A DNA stretch of 64,000 nt, from positions 1-64,000 of the forward strand of contig NZ_JAUNHI010000012.1 of assembly GCF_030524025.1 (NCBI RefSeq), in the 5' to 3' direction. The notes under the pieces are model-generated. The model did no database searches and was not told the origin of the DNA. It saw nothing but the letters and a program-made list of their open reading frames with translations. The translations under genes and the position numbers were made by a program. Below, one piece after another: positions 19,306-28,895 of the stretch (the stretch's first letter is position 1; each line of letters opens with the position of its first letter). The stretch is from Actinomyces sp. (GTDB lineage: Bacteria; Actinomycetota; Actinomycetes; Actinomycetales; Actinomycetaceae).

Positions 19306-20103
19306 ATGACTCCTGTCCCACCACGCACACCCCGGTCCCATGCACGCCGCCGCACCGCACGCGCACTGGCGGCCGGCCTGTGCCTGACCACCTCTGTGGC
19401 CCTGGCGGCATGCTCGGGCTCGACCGACTCCGCCTCGTCGTCCTCGGAGACGACGAGCACGAGGAGGTCGGGGTTGAACACCCGGACCGCTGCGCCGACG
19501 ATGGAGCCGAAGACCACCCCCACCCGGAGCTCGGCGGTGACCACGCGCACGGCCGCGCCGCCGTCACCCTCCGCGCGCCCGGCCTGGACTCCCCCGTCAC
19601 TCAAGTTCTACAACGAGGACTACTCGGTGTGGTACCAGGACGACTCGGTCATCAACACCGGCGCCGTCAGCGAGCACGGCAACATCGAGGGATACCGCAC
19701 CCACTCGGGCAACTGCGTCGGCTATGAGACCCGGGACATCTCCGCGGTCATCTACAACCTCCAGCTCGACGACGACACGATGAGCTCGACCCTGGTGACC
19801 GTCGATGAGTCGGGCATCTCCGACTTCACCGAGTGGAGCCGCGAGAAGCTCGACCTCGTGCGTGACGACGGCGGCACGATGGAGGGCTACTCCATCACAT
19901 GGAGCGGCGTCTACACCTACGCCGACGGCACGACCGAGACGGTCGAGGGCTACAACTTCGCCCGCGCCGTGGGTGCGGCCGGACTGGAGTTCTCGGTGAT
20001 GGCCATGTGCCGGGTGGGGCACAACATCACTCCCGAGCAGTGGCAGACCATCCTCAGGGGCATCCGCATCGAGGGGCTGACGGCAGGCAAGATGTCTGAG
20101 TAG
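19306..20103 (+). CDS. Secreted lipoprotein of unknown function
   Basis: 265 residues from ATG 19306, 5 nt after GGAGG. The signal has a basic start (HARRRTARAL), a hydrophobic core and lipobox LAAC-S. A Ser/Thr-rich linker (about residues 38-95) leads to a globular domain with paired aromatics (EDYSVWYQDDSV, WSGVYTYADGT, CRVGHNITPEQWQTIL). No known family is recognised. Its layout resembles the lipoprotein at 22160-22876 on the other side of gltX. It converges on gltX across a shared terminator. Confidence 0.75.
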   Translation: MTPVPPRTPRSHARRRTARALAAGLCLTTSVALAACSGSTDSASSSSETTSTRRSGLNTRTAAPTMEPKTTPTRSSAVTTRTAAPPSPSARPAWTPPSLKFYNEDYSVWYQDDSVINTGAVSEHGNIEGYRTHSGNCVGYETRDISAVIYNLQLDDDTMSSTLVTVDESGISDFTEWSREKLDLVRDDGGTMEGYSITWSGVYTYADGTTETVEGYNFARAVGAAGLEFSVMAMCRVGHNITPEQWQTILRGIRIEGLTAGKMSE

Positions 20104-20127
20104 CCCGGGCGGCCCGGGCATCCCGAC

Positions 20128-20160
20128 GCCGGCAGTACCCGCCCTCCGGGTCCTGCCGGC
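20128..20160. terminator. Bidirectional terminator between lipoprotein gene and gltX
   Basis: Stem GCCGGCAG / CTGCCGGC with an inner ACCCG / CGGGT pairing. It sits between convergent stop codons, so it can serve both strands. Confidence 0.7.
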
Positions 20161-20173
20161 CCCACCGGCAGGC

Positions 20174-21781
20174 TCAGGTCAGGCGGTCGCGCAGGGCGCG
20201 CAGGCGGCCCAGGCTCGCGTCGCGCCCCAGGATCTCGATGGACTCGAACAGCGGCGGGGAGACCTGCCGGCCGGTCACCGCCACGCGCACGGGCACGAAG
20301 GCCAGGCGCGGCTTCATCCCCAGGCCCTCGACGATGGCCTCGCGCAGTGCCTCCTCGAGCCTCGCGGCGTCCCACCCCTCGGCCGGCAGCGCCTCGAGGG
20401 CGCTGATCGCCGCGTCAAGGACCTCGGGGGCCGAGTCCTTCAGCTTGGCCACGGCGAGCTCCTCGACCGCGAAGGCGTCCTCGTCCACGAGCAGGAACCC
20501 GAGCATCTGGCGCGCCTCGCCCAGGAGCTGGACGCGGGTCTGGATAAGCGGGGCGGCGGCGGTCAGCACCTCCTGCTCACGCGTGCTCAGGGAGTCGAAC
20601 TCGGCCGCGGACACCAGCGGCGAGGGCTCCCACTGCGGGTCCGCCGGGTCGGGGTAGACGTCGGCGAGGTAGGGCACGAGCCGGTCGCGGAAGTCGGTCG
20701 GCTCGAGCCTGCGGATGTGCTCGGCGTTGATGGCCTCGCACTTCTTGGGGTCGAAGCGGGCGGGGTTGGGGTTGACCTCGTGGACGTCGAAGGCGTCCAC
20801 CATCTCCTCGACGGTGAACACGTCCCTGTCCTTGGCCAGCGACCAGCCGAGCAGCGCCAGGTAGTTGAGCAGCCCCTCGGGAACCATCCCGCGACGCCGG
20901 TGGATGAGGAGGTTGGACTGCGGGTCCCGCTTGGACAGCTTCCTGTTGCCCTCCCCCATGACATAGGGCAAGTGGCCGAACTCGGGCACCGCCTCGGCGC
21001 GCCCGATGGCCACCAGCGCCCGGTACAGGACGATCTGGCGGGGCGTGGAGGACAGCAGGTCCTCGCCGCGCAGGACGTGGGTGATACCCATGGCGGCGTC
21101 ATCAACGGGGTTGACCAGCGTGTAGAGAGGCTCGCCGCCGGCCCTGACGACGACGTAGTCGGGCACCGAGCCGGCCTTGAAGGTGATCGGGCCGCGCACG
21201 AGGTCGGTGAAGGTGATGTCCTCCTCGGGCATGCGCATGCGCAGCACGGGCCTGCGCCCCTGCGCACGGAGCTCTGCCTTCTGCTCATCGGACAGGTGCC
21301 GGTCGAACCCGTCGTAGCCGAGCTTGGGGTCCCGGCCGCGGGCCCGGTGGCGCTCCTCGATCTCCTCGGGGGTCGAGTAGGACTCGTAGAGGTAGCCGGC
21401 CTCGAGGAGCTCGACGGCGACCTGCCGGTAGAGGGCCATGCGCTGGGACTGCCGGTAGGGCTCGTGCGGGCCGCCCTTGTCCAGCCCCTCGTCCCAGTCC
21501 AGGCCCAGCCAGGACAGGGAGTCGACGATGTCGCGCAGGGAGTCCTCGGAGTCCCGGGCGGCGTCGGTGTCCTCGATCCGGAAGACGAAGGTCCCGCCGG
21601 TGTGCCGGGCGTAGGCCCAGTTGAACAGGCAGGTGCGTACCAGGCCCACGTGCGGGGCGCCGGTGGGCGAGGGGCAGAAGCGCACCCGGATGGGGCTCGA
21701 GCCCGGGGGCGGCACGGCAGCCCGACCCGCGGGGGTGGCGGGGGACGAGAATGGCGAGGTTGCTGAGGAGGTCGCTGTCAT
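20174..21781 (-). CDS. gltX: Glutamyl-tRNA synthetase
   Basis: Class I aminoacyl-tRNA synthetase charging tRNA-Glu (and, where GatCAB is used, tRNA-Gln), 535 residues. The HIGH-type motif is SPTGAPHVG; the KMSKS-type motif is KLSKRDPQS; the catalytic fold also shows [12 protein letters not shown] and [21 protein letters not shown] (21791-21796) lies 9 nt before ATG, giving a leader of only a few bases. It lies close to both tRNA-Glu copies, though in a separate transcript. Confidence 0.97.
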   Translation of the reverse strand: MTATSSATSPFSSPATPAGRAAVPPPGSSPIRVRFCPSPTGAPHVGLVRTCLFNWAYARHTGGTFVFRIEDTDAARDSEDSLRDIVDSLSWLGLDWDEGLDKGGPHEPYRQSQRMALYRQVAVELLEAGYLYESYSTPEEIEERHRARGRDPKLGYDGFDRHLSDEQKAELRAQGRRPVLRMRMPEEDITFTDLVRGPITFKAGSVPDYVVVRAGGEPLYTLVNPVDDAAMGITHVLRGEDLLSSTPRQIVLYRALVAIGRAEAVPEFGHLPYVMGEGNRKLSKRDPQSNLLIHRRRGMVPEGLLNYLALLGWSLAKDRDVFTVEEMVDAFDVHEVNPNPARFDPKKCEAINAEHIRRLEPTDFRDRLVPYLADVYPDPADPQWEPSPLVSAAEFDSLSTREQEVLTAAAPLIQTRVQLLGEARQMLGFLLVDEDAFAVEELAVAKLKDSAPEVLDAAISALEALPAEGWDAARLEEALREAIVEGLGMKPRLAFVPVRVAVTGRQVSPPLFESIEILGRDASLGRLRALRDRLT

Positions 21782-21888
21782 GGTGGGCCCAGCCTAGATG
21801 AGTACGTCCCAGGGGTGGGCTGGGCGACACGGGCCGGGAGGCACGAGTCCGGGGGCGACCTCACGACTCCGAGGCCTTCCCCCTCGCC

Positions 21889-21967
21889 GAGATCGGGACA
21901 TATGGCACCTCGAGATCGGTAGATATGACACCTCGAGATCGGGACATATGGCACCTCGAGATTGGGA
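21889..21967. repeat. Three and a half tandem 23-bp repeats
   Basis: Units at 21889-21911, 21912-21934 and 21935-21957 plus a partial fourth (21958-21967). Each begins GAGATCGG and ends ACACCTC or GCACCTC; units 1 and 3 are identical, unit 2 differs at four positions. G+C is well below the surroundings. They lie in the 378-bp gap between gltX and a lipoprotein gene; nothing else is recognised in that gap. Confidence 0.85.
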
Positions 21968-22159
21968 CCCACCGAAACCCTTGGACGTATTCATCTAGAG
22001 GATCGGCTCCCTGGAGCGCGCCGTCGTCCGGCTGGGGCTGTCCTCCCCATGGCCGCCCGGCACCACGCCTCCTTAACGTTGCCTTGTCGGCCACCACTGC
22101 CGATGCCGGCAGCGTCCCCGCGTTCTTTCTTGTTCGTTCTTCGTTGATTGGAGTCCATC

Positions 22160-22876
22160 ATGGGATCGTCAGCATCTGCGGCCGCCTCCCGTCCCGCCCG
22201 CCTGCGCCGGATCGCGGCGCTGGCAGCCCTCGCGGTCGGGCTTCCCGCTCTGGCCGCCTGCGGCGATCAGGTTCCCGTGCCCGGTCCGACATCCCCGAGC
22301 ACCGTCGCCGAGCAGACGCCGGACGTCCAGGAGACGACCGCACCCACGGAGGATGCGCCGACCGAGTCCGGCGGCGAGGAGTACTCCCGTGAGGCAGCGG
22401 TCTGGAGCATCCCGGTCACGGCTGAGGGCTGGTACCTGACGACCTGGGACACCGATGGGGTCAACCAGCTCGACAATGACGCGGGCTGCTCCTTCACCAC
22501 CCACCAGAACTACTACACGGGCGGCCTGACCGACGACCGCGAGGCCACCGAGTCGATGGTGGAGCCTGCCATGGCGGCCTGGGACAACTCCGGCAGCTCG
22601 GGCCTGGTCTATGACACCAGCGACGACGTCGACACGATCCGTGACATGGACGGGATCCGGCTGGAGTCGATCCGCATGGACTTCAGCTACACGAGCGGCG
22701 ACGGCACCATGTTCACCGGTGTGGAGTGGGTGCGGGTGTTCACCGACAAGGACACGCCCGTCGAGCTGAGGGTCAGCTACGTGTGCCCGACCGACGCCTA
22801 CTCGGACCTCGACCTGGCCGAGCTCGTGGAGGACACGACGGTCATCAACCCGGGCACGCCCGACATGGAGGCGTAA
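22160..22876 (+). CDS. Secreted lipoprotein of unknown function
   Basis: 238 residues from ATG 22160 (GGAG 7 nt upstream; an in-frame TTG at 22148 is less likely). The signal has lipobox LAAC-G at about residue 34. A Thr/Pro/Glu linker is followed by a domain with W/Y-rich strands (SIPVTAEGWYLTTWD, FTTHQNYYTGG, MDFSYTSGDGT) and a conserved-looking Cys pair (AGCSF ... SYVCPT). No family is recognised. Probably a distant paralogue of the lipoprotein at 19306-20103. Confidence 0.75.
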   Translation: MGSSASAAASRPARLRRIAALAALAVGLPALAACGDQVPVPGPTSPSTVAEQTPDVQETTAPTEDAPTESGGEEYSREAAVWSIPVTAEGWYLTTWDTDGVNQLDNDAGCSFTTHQNYYTGGLTDDREATESMVEPAMAAWDNSGSSGLVYDTSDDVDTIRDMDGIRLESIRMDFSYTSGDGTMFTGVEWVRVFTDKDTPVELRVSYVCPTDAYSDLDLAELVEDTTVINPGTPDMEA

Positions 22877-23043
22877 CCGGCCGCATCACCAGCAGCCAGG
22901 CGGCCGCCGGTGCCATGCGCGTGACCAGCCGCACGGCACCGGCCCCTGGCACCGGCCCTGCCTCCCCGGCCCGTGCGCTGCCCGGGAGGCGGGGCCGGCT
23001 CATGGCCTCACCCGCCGTCCGGGCCTCGCCTAGACTTCGGCCC

Positions 23044-24258
23044 ATGACGGTCCCCTTCGATGCTGGAAGCACGCTCGCCGAGTTCGACGCCCTGACCCCG
23101 CAGGTCCTGCGGAGCCGCGGATCCGTCAAGTGGACGCAGTACCCCGGTGACGTCATCGCGGCCTGGGTCGCCGAGATGGACCTGGGCACCGCCCCGGCCG
23201 TCAGGATCGCCCTGGAGGGCGCGGTCCGCGACACCCTGCTGGGTTACATGCCGGCGGGCCTTGCCCTGGCCGCACGCACGGCCGTGTCGCGCTTCCACGA
23301 GGAGGCCTTCGGCTGGCCCGTCCCCGTCGAGGACGTCAGCCTTCTGCCGGATGTGCTCTCTGCCCTGGCGGCGCTGATCGAGCACCACACGCGGCCCGGC
23401 TCGGCGGTGATCGTGCCCACGCCCGCCTACATGCCGTTCCTGTCGATCCCCGGTCACCGCGGACGCCGTTGCATCGAGGTCCCGGCGCTGCGCGGGATGG
23501 GAGACGACCCCTCCTGGGCGCTGGACCTCGAGGCGATCGAGGCGGCGATGGCGCAGGGGGCGGGTCTGCTCGTGCTGTGCAACCCGTGGAACCCCGTGGG
23601 CCGGGTCCTGTCCCCCGCCGAGCTCGACGCCGTGGCCGCCCTGTCCACCCGCTACGGCGTCATCGTCTTCGCCGACGAGATCCACTCCCCCCTTGTCCTC
23701 GACCCAACGGCCTCCCACACGCCCTATGCCTCGCGTCCGACGGCGGACCCTGCCCTGACCTTCACCGCGACCGCCGTCTCGAAGGGCTGGAACGTCCCGG
23801 GCCTGCGGTGCGCCCAGCTGATCGCCTCGGGACCGGGGCGTCGGGCCTGGCAGTCCTGCCCGTTGTCCGCCGGGCTCGATGACCAGGCCTCGGTGCTCGG
23901 GGCCACGGCGGCCGTGGCGGCCCTCAGCCCCGAGGGACTGGCCTGGAACGCCGTCGTGCGCGACTACGTGCGGGCCAATGCCGAGCTCCTCGCCCGGGCG
24001 CTGGCACCGGTCGAGGGGGTCGAGGTCACGGTCCCGCAGGGCACCTATCTGGCGTGGCTCGACTGCACCGGGCTGGGCCTGCCCGACGGATTGAGCCCCG
24101 CAGCCTTCTTCCGCCGGGAGCCAGGGGTGGTCATGAACGCGGGGAGGGCCTTCGGGGCCGGGTACGAGGACTTCTGCCGGCTCAACCTGGCCACGGGCCG
24201 AGCCATTGAGGAGCAGACTGTCTCCCGCCTTCTCGGGGCCGTCGCCGGCCTGTCCTGA
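23044..24258 (+). CDS. MalY/PatB-type PLP-dependent C-S lyase or aminotransferase
   Basis: 404-residue fold-type I PLP enzyme of the MalY/PatB branch, usually cystathionine/cysteine-S-conjugate beta-lyases. WVAEMDLGTAP near the N terminus is typical of the branch; cofactor motifs are LCNPWNPVGRVLS, VFADEIHSPLVLD, and VSKGWNVPGLRCAQ with the Schiff-base Lys. TAGACT (23031-23036) lies 7 nt before ATG, suggesting a leaderless mRNA. A role in methionine biosynthesis or release of volatile thiols is inferred. Confidence 0.88.
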   Translation: MTVPFDAGSTLAEFDALTPQVLRSRGSVKWTQYPGDVIAAWVAEMDLGTAPAVRIALEGAVRDTLLGYMPAGLALAARTAVSRFHEEAFGWPVPVEDVSLLPDVLSALAALIEHHTRPGSAVIVPTPAYMPFLSIPGHRGRRCIEVPALRGMGDDPSWALDLEAIEAAMAQGAGLLVLCNPWNPVGRVLSPAELDAVAALSTRYGVIVFADEIHSPLVLDPTASHTPYASRPTADPALTFTATAVSKGWNVPGLRCAQLIASGPGRRAWQSCPLSAGLDDQASVLGATAAVAALSPEGLAWNAVVRDYVRANAELLARALAPVEGVEVTVPQGTYLAWLDCTGLGLPDGLSPAAFFRREPGVVMNAGRAFGAGYEDFCRLNLATGRAIEEQTVSRLLGAVAGLS

Positions 24259-24291
24259 GGCACCGTGCACGCCGCTGCCCGGCGCTGGGCC

Positions 24292-25116
24292 TCAGCGGCG
24301 CAGGACGGGGTTGGTCATCGAGCCGATCCCCTCGACGGCGACCTCGACGCGCTGCCCGGCACGGATCTCCCCGACCCCGGCGGGGGTACCGGTGAGCAGG
24401 ACGTCTCCGGGCAGGAGGGTGAAGAGCCGCGAGGCGTAGGCGATGAGCTCGGGGACCGAGCGGATGAGGTCGGCCGTGCTGCCCTCCTGGACGAGCTTGC
24501 CATCGACCCGGGTGCGCACGACGGCCTCGGCGGGGTCGAAGGCGGAGTGGGCCCCGGGGTCGGGGACCTCGATCCAGGGGCCCAGCGGGCAGGAGGTGTC
24601 GAAGGCCTTGGCCCGCGCCCACGTGGTGTCCTGGCGCTGGCGGTCGCGGGCGGTGACATCGTTGGCCACGGTGTAGCCCAGGATGACGCGGTGGGCGTCG
24701 TCGGGGTCGATGTCCTTGGCGACCGTGCGGATGACGACGGCGAGCTCGGCCTCGTAGTGGACCTCGTCGGACCACTCCGGCAGGATGATCGGGACGTCGG
24801 GGCCAATGACCGCGGTGTTGGGCTTGAGGAAGACGACCGGCTCGGCCGGAGGCTCGGTGCCCATCTCAGCGGCATGCGCCGCGTAGTTCTTGCCGATGCC
24901 CACGACCTTGGAGCGTGGGATGACCGGCGAGACGAGGCGTGCCTCGCTCAGGGGCACGACCTGCCCGGTGGCCTCGGGCAGGGTGTAGAGGGGGTCGCCC
25001 TTGAGGACGATGAGGTGTCCCGTGGACTCTCCCGAGGGGGTGGCATCCTGGGGGTCCAGCCCCTCGACGATGCCGTAGCGGAGCTCATCACCGGTGGCGA
25101 AGCGTGCGATCTTCAT
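24292..25116 (-). CDS. Fumarylacetoacetate hydrolase family protein
   Basis: 274 residues. The C-terminal FAH domain shows GIGKNYAAHAAEMG, EPVVFLKPNTAVIGP, the metal-binding HYEAELAVVI (ExE), GYTVANDVTARDRQ and LTGTPAGVGEIRAGQ. Family members are hydrolases, decarboxylases or oxaloacetate tautomerases; the sequence does not choose. Leaderless start likely: TAGGCT (25123-25128), 6 nt, ATG. Members are often found near gltX in actinobacteria, as here (2.5 kb away). Confidence 0.88.
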   Translation of the reverse strand: MKIARFATGDELRYGIVEGLDPQDATPSGESTGHLIVLKGDPLYTLPEATGQVVPLSEARLVSPVIPRSKVVGIGKNYAAHAAEMGTEPPAEPVVFLKPNTAVIGPDVPIILPEWSDEVHYEAELAVVIRTVAKDIDPDDAHRVILGYTVANDVTARDRQRQDTTWARAKAFDTSCPLGPWIEVPDPGAHSAFDPAEAVVRTRVDGKLVQEGSTADLIRSVPELIAYASRLFTLLPGDVLLTGTPAGVGEIRAGQRVEVAVEGIGSMTNPVLRR

Positions 25117-25185
25117 GGCACCAGCCTAGGGGAACCCTCCGGGGCGACGGCGACGGTCGGCCAGGACGAACAGGAGCGTGCAACC

Positions 25186-25576
25186 ATGACGATGACGTAT
25201 CCCTCTCCATGCCAGGAAGCGGTAGGATCCCCAAGGGAAGGGCTGGCTTCGATGGTGGCTCGATCCGGCAGCCTGCCGCCGGCGATGACGGCTGAGGCGA
25301 TCAACCGAGCGATGACCGCTCTCGGGTTCAACGAGATGGCCACGGACGGCCGACGCCTCTGCACGCGAGGCAGGCGGTCTGTTCGACATTCTTGTCGTTG
25401 ACCGGTTGGTCATCTGTACCCTGCGTCCCGCCAGGCTCGTCTATCCGGGCACCGAGAATTGCGCCGGGTGGGGCGACTACAGATTTCATGTGACGGAGCA
25501 GCTGCGTCCCCGCGCGTTGGTTGCACTCCTGGCGTCGAGCGCTGTCATCGGACTGGTGGTCTGGTGGCTGACATGA
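25186..25576 (+). pseudogene. Frameshifted small membrane protein
   Basis: Frame 1 runs from ATG 25186 to a stop at 25401 and contains AEAINRAMTALGFNEMATDG. In the +1 frame, with no start codon of its own, protein-like sequence continues (GGLFDILVVDRLVICTLRP, YPGTENCAGWGDYRFHVTEQ) and ends in a single hydrophobic helix (ALVALLASSAVIGLVVWWLT) before TGA 25574-25576. Joined near 25345-25370 the two parts make a protein of about 130 residues with a C-terminal anchor. Pseudogene, sequencing error and recoding are all possible. No family recognised. Confidence 0.45.
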
Positions 25577-25703
25577 CCGAACATCTCAACTTACGAGGTC
25601 GTGACGTTGTTGACGCAGGGAGACCGGCATACTTCCGCCGTTCTCCGCCGGGGCGCCGCACTCACCACGCCACTATGGGGACGCGTCGGAGGTCGCGCCG
25701 TGC

Positions 25704-27275
25704 TCAGGCCTCGTTGGACTCCCAGGGGACCGAGTCCCCGGTGCCGGCCACCGGGCGGCCGGCGTTGCGCGCCGACCACACGTCTCCGGGCAGGTCGCCC
25801 GGCAGGTGGGGGTTGTCCTCGCCCACGAAGCGGATCTCCTCGATCTCCCCGGCCTTGAGGCGCCTGGTCTGGTCCTCCCAGTCGGCCAGCGCGCCGAAGG
25901 CCCACTTGCCCAACAGGACGATCGCCACGATGTTGATGATCGCCATGAGGCCCATGACGACATCGGACAGGTTCCACACGAAGGTCAATGAGGCGACCGA
26001 GCCGACGACGGTGGCTACAACGATCATCGCGCACAGCCCGTAGTGCTTGTGGCCGGTCCCGCGCAGGAAGTCCATGTTGACCTGCGCGTAGGTGTAGTTG
26101 CCCAGCAGGGAGGAGTAGGCGAACACGAAGATGACGACCGCCATGAGGTACTCGGCCCAGCCTCCCAGGACCGCACCGATGGACACCGAGGTCAGTGTCG
26201 AGGCGGCGTCCTTGGCCGCCTGGGGGTCGACCTCGGCCAGAGCCATCGTGCCCTCCGGGGTGTAGACGCCCGAGAGCAGGACGATGAGGGCGGTGGCCGT
26301 GCACACGATGATCGTGTCGACGAAGACGCCCAGGGACTGGATGAGGCCCTGCTGGACGGGGTGGGCCACGGTCGCCGTCGCCGCGGCGTTGGGCACCGAC
26401 CCCTCACCGGCCTCATTGGAGAACAGGCCGCGCTTGATGCCGTTGAGGGCCGCCGCCGTGACTCCCCCGGCGATGCCGGCCACCGCCTCGTTGAGACCGA
26501 AGGCGCCTTCGAAGATGCTCCACAGGGCGGCGGGGATGGCACCGATGTTGAGCACGAGGACGACCAGCGCCATGAGGGCGTATACCCCGGCCATGATCGG
26601 CGCCATCCACTCGGCCACCCTGGCCACCCCGGTGATGCCGGAGAAGATGACCGGTGCGGTGATGAGCACCAGGCCGATGGCCGTCACCCACGGCTCGACA
26701 CCGAAGGTCCCCTCCATGACCCCCGCGATCGCGTTGGCCTGGGTGGCCTCGTAGGCGAAGCCGAAGACGAAGGTGATGACCACGGCGAACACGCTCGCCC
26801 AGCGCCGCGACCCCAGTCCACGGGTGATGTAGTAGGCGGGTCCGCCCCGGAAGGTCCCCTCGGGGTGGCGGATCTTGTACATCTGGGCCAGGGTCGACTC
26901 GATGAAACCGGTGGCCATGCCGACCAGGGCCACCACCCACATCCAGAACACCGCGCCCGGGCCGCCCAGGGTGATGGCCAGGGCCACCCCGACGATGTTG
27001 CCGGTCCCCACCCGCGAGGCAAGGCCAATGGTGAAGGCTTGGAAGGAGGAGATGCCCCCGTCGGCCTGCCCGCGTGAGCCGGTGATCGCCGAGATCATCG
27101 CCCGGAAGTGGCGGAACTGGAGACCACGGGTGCGCACGGTGAACCAGATGCCCGCGATGATGAGCAGCCAGGCGAGCAGCTGGCCGTACAGGTATCCCGA
27201 GACGGTGTCCAGGACGGCGGCGGGCCCGTCGAAGAAGCCCGTGGTGGGCATCGCGGTGGACGCGGTGGGATGCAT
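25704..27275 (-). CDS. Sodium:alanine/glycine symporter, AGCS family (copy 4)
   Basis: 523-residue cation:amino-acid symporter with about 11 membrane helices. AGCS signatures: GGISSFQAFTIGLASRVGTG, TFRGGPAYYITRGLG, KRGLFSNEAGEGSVPNAAAT and TATVAHPVQQGLIQSLG. Starts at ATG 27275 behind GGAGGT. The cytosolic tail ends in a motif shared by all four copies here (NPHLPGDLPGDVW). Last of four paralogues on the minus strand, 154 bp after the previous one. Confidence 0.95.
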   Translation of the reverse strand: MHPTASTAMPTTGFFDGPAAVLDTVSGYLYGQLLAWLLIIAGIWFTVRTRGLQFRHFRAMISAITGSRGQADGGISSFQAFTIGLASRVGTGNIVGVALAITLGGPGAVFWMWVVALVGMATGFIESTLAQMYKIRHPEGTFRGGPAYYITRGLGSRRWASVFAVVITFVFGFAYEATQANAIAGVMEGTFGVEPWVTAIGLVLITAPVIFSGITGVARVAEWMAPIMAGVYALMALVVLVLNIGAIPAALWSIFEGAFGLNEAVAGIAGGVTAAALNGIKRGLFSNEAGEGSVPNAAATATVAHPVQQGLIQSLGVFVDTIIVCTATALIVLLSGVYTPEGTMALAEVDPQAAKDAASTLTSVSIGAVLGGWAEYLMAVVIFVFAYSSLLGNYTYAQVNMDFLRGTGHKHYGLCAMIVVATVVGSVASLTFVWNLSDVVMGLMAIINIVAIVLLGKWAFGALADWEDQTRRLKAGEIEEIRFVGEDNPHLPGDLPGDVWSARNAGRPVAGTGDSVPWESNEA

Positions 27276-27428
27276 GGGACCTCCAGTGTCGAGGAGCGTC
27301 AAGGGCGGGAAGCCGCGGACGGGCGAGGGCCTGCGAGAGCGGGCAGGGATGGCGCGAGGCCGTCGAGCAGGCTAGGACGGCCGTGTTTCGGTCCGGTATC
27401 GCCTCAGGCGCCGGCCCCGGAGCCCCGG

Positions 27429-28895
27429 TCACTCGGGCCAGGCGTCGGCGTCCAGTGCCCCGGGAAGGTGCGGGTTGCCCGCCGAGATGAAGCGCACCGC
27501 CTCGGGCGCCCTGCTGCCGGCGGCGACCTGGGCCCGCTGCTCCTCCCAGTCGGTCAGCGCCCCGCGCACCCAGCCGATGAGCGCGACCAGGGCGATGAGG
27601 TTGAGGATCGCTCCGATCCCCAGCATGACGTCGGCCAGGGTCCACACCGTGCTCAGGGCCAGGCCGCCACCGACCAGGGTGCAGGCCACACCCGCCACCC
27701 GCAGGGCCGTGGTCGCCCACGGCCGGCGGGTGAGGTAGTCCAGGCAGACCTCGGCGTAGGAGAAGGCGCCCAGGATCGTGGAGTAGGCGAGGACGAGGAT
27801 GAGCACGGTCATCGGCCAGGTCGTCCAGGACCCCAGGGTCGCCGAGACGGCGGACTGGGTGAGCGTCCCGGACACCCCGGAGTCCCCGGCCCCGGTCAGA
27901 CCCGGGGTGTACAGCTCCGGGGACCGGGCCCCGGCGATGAGGATCGCCAGCGCCGTGGCCGTGCACACGAGGATGGTGTCGACGAAGACCCCGAAGGCCT
28001 GGATGAACCCCTGCTGGACGGGGTGGGCCACGGTGGCCGAGCCCGCGGCGCAGGCGGCACCGCCCAGCCCGGCCTCGTTGGAGAACAGACCGCGGCGCAC
28101 ACCGTTGAGCATGGCGGCGGTCACTCCCCCGGCCAGTCCGGCCAGCCCTTCCCGCAGACCGATGGCGCCGGAGATGATCTGCTCGACGGCGTGGTAGGCC
28201 TCGGTGGGGTGGAGGACGATGATGGCCACCACGAGCAGGAGGTAGAAACCCGCCATGATGGGGGCCATCCACTCGGTGACCCGCGCGATGGAGCGCAGGC
28301 CGCCCAGAAGCACCGGTGCGACCGCCACGGCGACGAGCGCGGCGCCCGTCCACGGGGACAGGCCCGTTGAGGAGCCCAGGGCGGCGGTCATCGCGTTGGC
28401 CTGGACCATCGGCATGGCCAGGCCGTTGGCGATCATGAACACGACGGCGAAGACAGCACCCAGGGCGGGGGCGCGCATGCCGCGGGCGATGTAGTAGGCG
28501 GGTCCGCCCCGGAAGGTGCCGTCGCCTCGGCGCACCTTGAACAGCTGGCCCAGGGTCGCCTCGGCGAAGGCCGTGCACATGCCCACGAGGGCCACCACCC
28601 ACATCCAGAACACGGCCCCCGGGCCGCCGAGGACGAGGGCCAGGGCCACCCCCACGATGTTGCCCGTCCCCACCCGGCAGGCCAGGCCGATGGCGAAGGC
28701 CTGGAAGGAGGAGACCCCTCCCTGGGCGCCCCGGCGCGAGCCGGCCACGGCGCCCAGAACCGCGTCGGCGTGCCGCAGCTGGACCGCCCGGGTCCTCAAC
28801 GTGCACCACACCCCGGCGCCGAGCAGCAGCCAGATGAGGATGGTCCCGAACAACCAGTTCGACGCCGTGGTCAGGATCTGGTCGACGGCACTCAT
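27429..28895 (-). CDS. Sodium:alanine/glycine symporter, AGCS family (copy 3)
   Basis: 488 residues with the same fold and motifs (GGVSSFQAFAIGLACRVGTG, TFRGGPAYYIARGM, GLFSNEAGLGGAACAAG). Two features set it apart: Cys in the CRVGTGN loop and a tail (NPHLPGALDADAW) lacking the Asp seen in the others. Its ATG overlaps the stop of copy 2 by 4 nt (ATGA), and GGGAGG lies upstream, so the two are translationally coupled. Confidence 0.95.
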   Translation of the reverse strand: MSAVDQILTTASNWLFGTILIWLLLGAGVWCTLRTRAVQLRHADAVLGAVAGSRRGAQGGVSSFQAFAIGLACRVGTGNIVGVALALVLGGPGAVFWMWVVALVGMCTAFAEATLGQLFKVRRGDGTFRGGPAYYIARGMRAPALGAVFAVVFMIANGLAMPMVQANAMTAALGSSTGLSPWTGAALVAVAVAPVLLGGLRSIARVTEWMAPIMAGFYLLLVVAIIVLHPTEAYHAVEQIISGAIGLREGLAGLAGGVTAAMLNGVRRGLFSNEAGLGGAACAAGSATVAHPVQQGFIQAFGVFVDTILVCTATALAILIAGARSPELYTPGLTGAGDSGVSGTLTQSAVSATLGSWTTWPMTVLILVLAYSTILGAFSYAEVCLDYLTRRPWATTALRVAGVACTLVGGGLALSTVWTLADVMLGIGAILNLIALVALIGWVRGALTDWEEQRAQVAAGSRAPEAVRFISAGNPHLPGALDADAWPE

